Made by a program: the position numbers and the translations under genes | The notes under the pieces: generated by a model | Database searches by the model: none | What the model was told of the DNA's origin: nothing | What the model saw: the letters and a program-made list of their open reading frames with translations, nothing else | Source of the DNA: Fomitopsis serialis | Lineage: Eukaryota; Basidiomycota; Agaricomycetes; Polyporales; Fomitopsidaceae | Reading direction: 5' to 3' | DNA: 64,000 nt | NCBI RefSeq assembly: GCF_022376445.1 | Contig: NW_025955029.1 | Location: 151,361 to 215,360 of the forward strand | Shown: in pieces, positions 58,237 through 64,000 of the stretch | Layout: the number at the start of each line of letters is the position of its first letter | How positions within the stretch are numbered: position 1 is the first letter of the stretch

Positions 58237-60634
58237 ATGGCCCCAGTCAAAGTCACGAAAGTCTGCTGCAGTGCGTACGCCGCGTCCTGCTCGTCGTGCT
58301 CACACTGACCAGCTGTTCTCGCGGGATAGTCGGCGCCGGATATGTCGGTACGCGGAAGCTTCTCCGTGTGAGCCGTGCACTCTTCTCAACGCGCTCTCTC
58401 TAGGTGGCCCTACGTGCGCCGTCATCGCGCTGAAATGCCCGCACATCCAAGTCACCATCGTCGACCTCAACCAGGCGCGTATAGACGGGTGGAACAGCCC
58501 CGACTTCGACCTCCCCATCTATGAGCCCGGCCTCGTCGACGTGGTCAAGCAGGCCCGCGGGCGCAACCTGTTCTTCTCGACTGACGTCGACAAGGGCATC
58601 CAGGAGGCAGACCTCATCTTCGTCAGTGTCAACACACCCACGAAGAAGAGCGGTGTCGGAGCGGGATTCGCGGCAGACCTGAAGTGCGTACACTCCCTTT
58701 GGTCCTCTATGCACGCAGGGCGCGTTGCACATTATCATTATCACCGCATATATGCGTCTTGGGGATGCTTCGGCGGGTGCTCGGGGCTGCCCCGCATCCA
58801 CCCCCTGAGGTGCATCTCTACGCGGGCGTGCCTCTTACGTCCCAGCGGCGAAATGTCTGCGTAAATCGTACGATGTTCTCCGTGGCCGCCCGCACATTTC
58901 GAGCACTAGTGTATCGGCCAGCGCCAGCTGCCTGTTATGCTCGCCCCTGGTGTCGGAGGTTGTAATGACGCAGGTTCTCGAGTGGCCTGGGTTGCACATT
59001 TAGCCCGCTCTCAGGTGCGGTGGCTCGCACTAGGCAGAAGCAGGCCTTTCCAGTACTGTCTGTGTCTGGATGTTAAATGACAGCCTTCGCCTCAGCGGAC
59101 CCTATCGTGCCGCAGACTTTTCCACATGCCGTGGGCATAGTTCGGGTGTCCGTCTGCGGCCAGGTTTGACATGGTGGCGGTCATTCGTCTTCGCGGCGCA
59201 TATACGCAGAGAATGCAGAGAATGCAGGGTATGCAGTCCGAACGGTGATGTTATTAGCAGGAACACTTGACGAGGGCCTCGCTCCGACAGGAAAATGTGT
59301 AGCGTGTGATACATTTATTGGTTTTCTGCCTGACCAATCCGAATTTTCTTCAACGGATTGTACTCGCATGCTGACATTGTAGAATAGCTATGTCGAGCTC
59401 GCTACACGACGCATCGCAGCTGTCGCGCACTCTTCCAAGATTGTCGTCGAGAAGTCGACCGTGCCCTGCCGGACCGCCGAGTCGATGCGCACCATTCTCG
59501 AGGCCAACTCGCGCCCGGGCTGCCGGTTCGACATCCTCTCGAACCCCGAGTTCCTCGCAGAGGGCACCGCGATCAGCGACCTCTTCAAGCCCGACCGCGT
59601 ACTCATTGGCTCACTGCAATCGCCCGAGGGTAGGGGCGCGTGCGAGGCGCTCGCGGAGGTCTACGCGAACTGGGTGCCGAAGGAGCGCATCCTCACCGTC
59701 GGCCTGTGGTCCTCGGAGCTCTCGAAGCTCGCCGCGAACGCGATGCTCGCGCAGCGCATCTCGTCGATCAACGCGCTGTCCGCGATCTGCGAGGCGACGG
59801 GCGCGAACATCGACGAGGTCGCGCATGCGATCGGGTTCGACTCGCGCATCGGGCCGAAGTTCCTGCGCGCGTCGGTCGGGTTCGGAGGGTCGTGCTTCCA
59901 GAAGGACATCTTGAACTTGGTGTATTTGAGCGAGAGCTTGCACTTGCCCCAGGTCGCGGCGTATTGGCGCCAGGTCGTCGAGATGAACGAGCACCAGAAG
60001 AGTCGGTTCTCGAAGACCGTTGTGGATACGCTGTTCAACACCATCACCGGCAAGGTGCGTGCGTCGTAGGAGGTTCAGCTATGTTGATGCTTACAGGTCC
60101 CATAGCACATCGCCGTCCTTGGGTTCGCGTTCAAGGCGGACACTGGTGACACGCGCGAGTCGCCGGCCATCTCGCTCGTCCGCGACTTCCTTTCGGAGCG
60201 CGCCTACGTGACCATCTACGACCCGAAGGTCGAGGACGCGCAGATCTGGCTTGACCTCGCCGAGGCGTGCCCACTCGTGCCCTTGGAAAACAGTATGTTC
60301 TTGTCCAATGGTGATGCCAAACGTGGTACTGACGCAGATGCATGTGTTCCCAGTCAAGAAGCAAGTTACCATCGCCCGCTCCTCGCTCGAGGCGTGCAAG
60401 AACAAGGAGGCGATCGTCATCGCCACCGAGTGGAAGGAGTTCCGCGAGATCGACTGGGAGACGGTCTACGCCCATATGAACAAGCCCGCGTTCGTGTTCG
60501 ACGGGCGCATGATCATCGACGCGGATGCGCTCAAGAAAATTGGCTTCAAGGTATGTTCGCGTCCTTCATGACTGTAAACTTGGCTGACGTGTTTGGTGCA
60601 GGTCAAGATTATCGGCCGTGGTGACAGGCTGTGA
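58237..60634 (+). CDS. UGD1: UDP-glucose 6-dehydrogenase
   Basis: Oxidises UDP-glucose to UDP-glucuronate with two NAD+, the precursor of UDP-xylose and glucuronate-containing wall or capsule polymers; cytosolic. Seven exons: 58237-58270, 58330-58347, 58404-58683, 59388-60054, 60106-60292, 60354-60550, 60602-60634; 471 aa, the family's usual length. The NAD-binding loop IGAGYVGGP is assembled from exons 1-3, with exon 2 only 18 nt. Other landmarks: [23 protein letters not shown], Lys224 in [10 protein letters not shown], catalytic Cys280 in [11 protein letters not shown], and the C-terminal domain ([35 protein letters not shown]). Intron 3 is 704 bp, more than ten times the others; its acceptor at 59386-59387 restores [15 protein letters not shown] box and CT-rich leader upstream. 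Confidence 0.97.
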
Positions 60635-61030
60635 TAGACGTCGCATTGTAGACGTATTTATTGTCATTGAACGTGGCGCGTTAGAGCATGTGCAAGTAAT
60701 GGCCGGGATAACGGATACCAATAGCCTACATTGTGGATTGTAAATCAGACAAGGTCTTCGGGAGTTTCAATGCGATTGTTGTATAACTGCAATCTTGCGA
60801 CGAGGCTGTCGAAACGAAGTCTACTTGAAGAGCAACTGGGTCAAATTTGAGCTGTAGCTTGGCTGTAGTAAGTTACCAGTAGTAGCAGCGGTGAAGTATC
60901 TAATTAGCTAACTCCTATTAGCGGCTCTTACGTAATCGAGGGCGCGCCCTTTCCCTGGCGCCTGGGATGAGCTCAGTCTCGATCGACGACCACAGCGTGC
61001 TTAGAACCAGCCTACACGACGATCTCCAAC
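60635..61030. other. Intergenic between UGDH and SUZ gene
   Basis: 3' flank of UGDH and 5' flank of the next gene. No ATG in the right frame upstream of 61031 fits the SUZ protein; no other gene seen. Confidence 0.55.
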
Positions 61031-61763
61031 ATGCCCCTAGCGAGCACCAGCGGCACGAACGACGTCTGGGAACAGTCTCAGGTAGGCCTCTGTGTTGGCA
61101 GATGCGTCGAATGACTAGAAATTTAATATTAGCCAGATACATCCTCTGCCGCGCACCGCGTGAAAGCTAGAGCTCCTGCCGCGGTCGTTCGCGACTCTTG
61201 GGATGACGACGACGATGACGGGGTGGAGGAAGAGGAGAACTCTCAGGCGCTATGGGAGAACGCGTGAGTCTCGTCGTATGTTGTGAAACCGCACCGTGTG
61301 GCTAAATCGGTGGAATTGTATCCTCAGTAACCGAAAGGCACCTATGCCCGAGCTAGTCGTCTCCGGGTCGGGCAATAGTACAGTTCTGCCACCACCCCCT
61401 GCAGCGTTCCAGCCCACACTGAAGATTCTCAAACGACCGACTGGCGCATCCTCGTCTGCTGCGGCGTCACCACCGTCTGTCGACCTGCAGAAGTCGTTCG
61501 CGGAAAGGGAGGCGCAGTATCAGGCTGCGCGGCAGCGTATATTCAACGACGGCCCGCGACAGAGTGGACGAAATGGTCTGTCCACCGAAGTGGGGCGGGA
61601 TACCAATGCGATGTCGCAGTCTCCACCGGCCGCGGACGTGAGCGTGAAGGTACTTCGGGCCCCTCGAGGGCCGTCGACGGATCCTGCCGCCTCGTCGACC
61701 AACTCCAAGCCGTCACGAGGATTCGCGGGGAAGCGGGGAGGGCGCGGTGCACCACGCGGGTAA
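61031..61763 (+). CDS. SUZ-domain protein
   Basis: Exons 61031-61081, 61133-61263 and 61328-61763 join in phase to 205 aa. Plan: short N-terminus, conserved VVRDSWDDDDDD acidic box (about residues 36-50), ENSQALWENANRKAPMPEL, then the SUZ domain (about 88-135) with LKILKRPT and AEREAQYQAARQRIF, and an Arg/Gly-rich C-terminus (GFAGKRGGRGAPRG). SUZ domains bind RNA; small SUZ proteins of this plan exist from fungi to animals (SZRD1-like). A role in mRNA handling is inferred from the family. The ATG at 61031 was chosen because it gives TNDVWEQS in phase with the DSWDD exon. Confidence 0.85.
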
Positions 61764-62221
61764 TATGCCCTTTCCTACGCGTTACAGGGGAGCAAGGCCG
61801 GTCAGAGGGCTGCTCATCATGGATATGTCGTCGTTGTGGCGGTTGCTGTGTAGGTAGGGAACATGTGCTGCTGTTCGGATCATTGTTGTGTCTCGTAGCT
61901 TTTCCATTTTTGCTCTGGTCATGAATCCTATCTTGCAGATCAAGCATGCTGGAATCATCAGAGCTGTGCGCTCGTCGGCGCCGTCTTGGTGATGGCAGTA
62001 CATGTCGCATTATAATACGCACCATAGCATAGAAGAGTTGAAACACCGCCACAATGCTATCAACGGGGAGCGCCCGAGGCTAGAAGGGTATCGTGGGGAA
62101 ATAAGTTCTTCGCGCGCCAGACGGTTGCGGTCGTGGGGCGCGTTCATCTTGCTCAGGCACCACCACCATCTCCGTCCCTCCCCGTGAAAAGAGGTTTCGT
62201 CGTCCAGCGCGGTCCACGGCC
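61764..62221. other. Intergenic between SUZ gene and LCB2
   Basis: 3' flank of the SUZ gene and promoter of the next gene. No gene seen. Confidence 0.55.
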
Positions 62222-64000
62222 ATGCCATCACGACCCTCGCCCATGGCCTTGCAGAGTTCGTCGCCGCAGCCGTCGATTTTCAGGAAGAAGTCGACCCCCG
62301 CCATGTCCACTGCCGCCTCCTACCTCTCCGCTGTCTCCGAGGCCGACGCCCGCGCCCGCGCCCACGGGGGCTCGCCCAACTCGACCCCCGCCCTCTCCCT
62401 GTCGAGCTCCGTCACGACGAGCAGCTCCGACACGGTTCTGGAAGATCCCGGCGCCGAATTCGAAGATGCGCTGTCGTACCCGCGCAACCCGCCCACCAGC
62501 GAGCAGGTCTTCACGACGGTGCACTCCGAGTTTGGCCACTGCGCCAACGAGAGCTATCGCTATACCAGTCAGCACAAGACCGGCACGCCCTACCGCAGCT
62601 ACCCCGAGCAGGACCCGCCCTACTATATCCTCCTCACTACATACCTCAGCTACCTCATGGTTATCTGCCTCGGGCACCTGCGCGACTTCGTTGGCAAGCG
62701 CTTCAGGAGGTCTGCGTACAGGCATCTCCTAGCACACGATGTGAGTGTACTTCTGTTCTTTCCGTGTATGGCTGCTGGGAAGCTACCCATGGGGAAGAGT
62801 CCCATGTAACCTGGCAGAGGGTCATGTGGGCTCCTCCGATCCTCGATGGCGTCGACCTTGCGCAATTTCAATCTGCGGCCCCTAGTAGCTTGTACACGGA
62901 TTCTCAGCCGTAATTGTTCGCCAGGCTGTGATGCTGACATTGTGCACGTAGGGTTACGCAGCGCTCAACTCCGACTTCGACTCCTTTTATACCCGGCGGC
63001 TCAAGACCCGCATTGACGACTGCTTCTCGCACCCTGTCACCGGTGTTCCCGGGCGGACGATCATGCTGCTCGACCGCTACTCACCAGACTACAATGTCAC
63101 CATGTTCCCGAGCGGCACACGCACGCGCGGGCTGAACATCTCCTCTTACAACTATCTCGGTTTCGCTCAGGCCCGCGGTGGGTGCGCCGACGCGGTGGAG
63201 GCGTGCATCAACCGGTACGGTGTTTCACCGTGCGGGACGCGTCTCGAGGGTGGTTCGCTGGATCTGCACGCACAAGCGGAGGGACTCGTCGCACGGTTTA
63301 TCGGACAGGAGGACTCGATGATATGCAGCATGGGCTTCGCGACGAACTCGACGGTCATCCCCGCCTCGTCGGCAAAGGCAGCCTTGTCATCTCGGACGAG
63401 TTCAACCACGCATCGATCCGGTGGGGCGTGCGTGTGAGCGGCGCGAACGTGCGGACGTTCAAGCATAATAACATGAAGTCGCTCGAGAACCTGCTGCGGG
63501 AGGTGATCAGCCAGGGTCAGCCGAAGACGCACCGACCGTGGAAGAAGATCCTCGTTATCGTGGAGGGGCTATTCTCGATGGAGGGCACGCTTGCGAACCT
63601 TCCGGTGATCATGGAGCTCAAGAAGAAGTACAAGGTGCGTCTTAAACCCTTGATCACTCACACGAAGCTGACCTCCGCTCCTTCGCAGTTCTATCTCTTC
63701 GTAGACGAGGCACACTCCATCGGCGCTCTCGGCCCGCACGGTCGCGGTGTTGCGGACTACTTCGGTATCAACCCGCGGAACATCGACATCCTCATGGGCA
63801 CGTTCACGAAGTCGTTCGGTGCGGCTGGAGGATACATCGCTGGCTCGAAGGCGCTCGTTGACAGGCTGCGTCTCCGCGCGCACACGGGGACGTACACGGA
63901 GGCGATGACCCCGCCGGTGCTCATGCAAGTTATCGCGTCTATGGCCAGCATCATGGGTATCTCGCCCACCCCGTCTTCGGGCGCCGCGGCGCTGGAGGTC
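62222..64000 (+). CDS. LCB2: Serine palmitoyltransferase subunit 2 (5' part, frameshift)
   Basis: Catalytic subunit of the ER enzyme that condenses serine with palmitoyl-CoA, the first step of sphingolipid synthesis; PLP-dependent, works with LCB1. Exons 62222-62740, 62952-63634 and 63689 to the window end. Landmarks: Ser-rich N-terminus, membrane segment [68 protein letters not shown] and the PLP-lysine loop [16 protein letters not shown] (Lys codon 63809-63811). Between ATNSTVIPA and [20 protein letters not shown] one base is missing near 63364-63367, shifting the frame; the downstream frame is then perfect through the next intron. In an essential single-copy gene this is more likely a sequence error than a true lesion. 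The 3' end lies outside the window. Confidence 0.93.

Noticed and set aside
59611..59994. Minus-strand reading inside UGDH exon 4
   Set aside because: Antisense shadow of a highly biased coding exon; the plus strand is certain.

Overview
The window is nuclear DNA of a filamentous fungus, almost certainly a mushroom-forming basidiomycete (Agaricomycete; Polyporales-like is a guess). Genes are split by many 47-70 bp GT-AG introns with phase-consistent joins, coding DNA is GC-rich, and the set combines basidiomycete-type Tnp2 transposase, F-box/LRR, RING and orphan multi-exon families with two conserved housekeeping enzymes. Gene models below were spliced by eye; no search or alignment program was run.

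Layout. (1) 1-9051: a GC-rich tandem array of diverged repeat units. On the minus strand each unit looks like an exon (peptide theme YRAVRNCRALGS ... REVDERERRV..TPV) followed by a 5' splice-donor-like GTGAGT/GTAAGT and a pyrimidine-rich stretch; each unit holds a 34-nt quasi-palindrome whose arms change together. (2) 9.2-16.4 kb: a Tnp2 (CACTA/EnSpm-like) transposase gene with a small membrane/ubiquitin-like gene upstream and, convergent at its 3' side, a 3'-truncated gene resembling a basidiomycete Tet/JBP-like oxygenase family. (3) 17.4-35.1 kb: an island of multi-exon genes of unknown function, including two RING-coiled-coil genes and a 1502-aa serine/arginine-rich protein. (4) 31.4-38.9 kb: decayed DNA: a SPATA20/YyaL pseudogene, an AT-rich patch with a tandem repeat and one copy of a dispersed repeat. 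(5) 39.1-42.1 kb (minus): a 12-exon gene with a DUF6532-like C-terminal half. (6) 42.5-54.6 kb: mostly gene-poor, with a fatty-acid desaturase remnant, an F-box pseudogene and a second copy of the dispersed repeat. (7) 54.6-64 kb: a normal gene-dense chromosome arm: an intact F-box/LRR gene (tandem paralogue of the pseudogene), UDP-glucose 6-dehydrogenase, a SUZ-domain protein and the 5' part of serine palmitoyltransferase subunit 2, all on the plus strand.

The right end is core metabolism: UDP-glucuronate supply for wall polysaccharide, first step of sphingolipid synthesis, and a probable mRNA-binding regulator. The rest is an accessory, repeat-rich zone in which transposon genes, orphan families, tandem duplication and pseudogenes lie side by side. 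The most novel-looking element is the 1-9 kb repeated exon/hairpin array; the second is the cluster of orphan genes next to the transposase.
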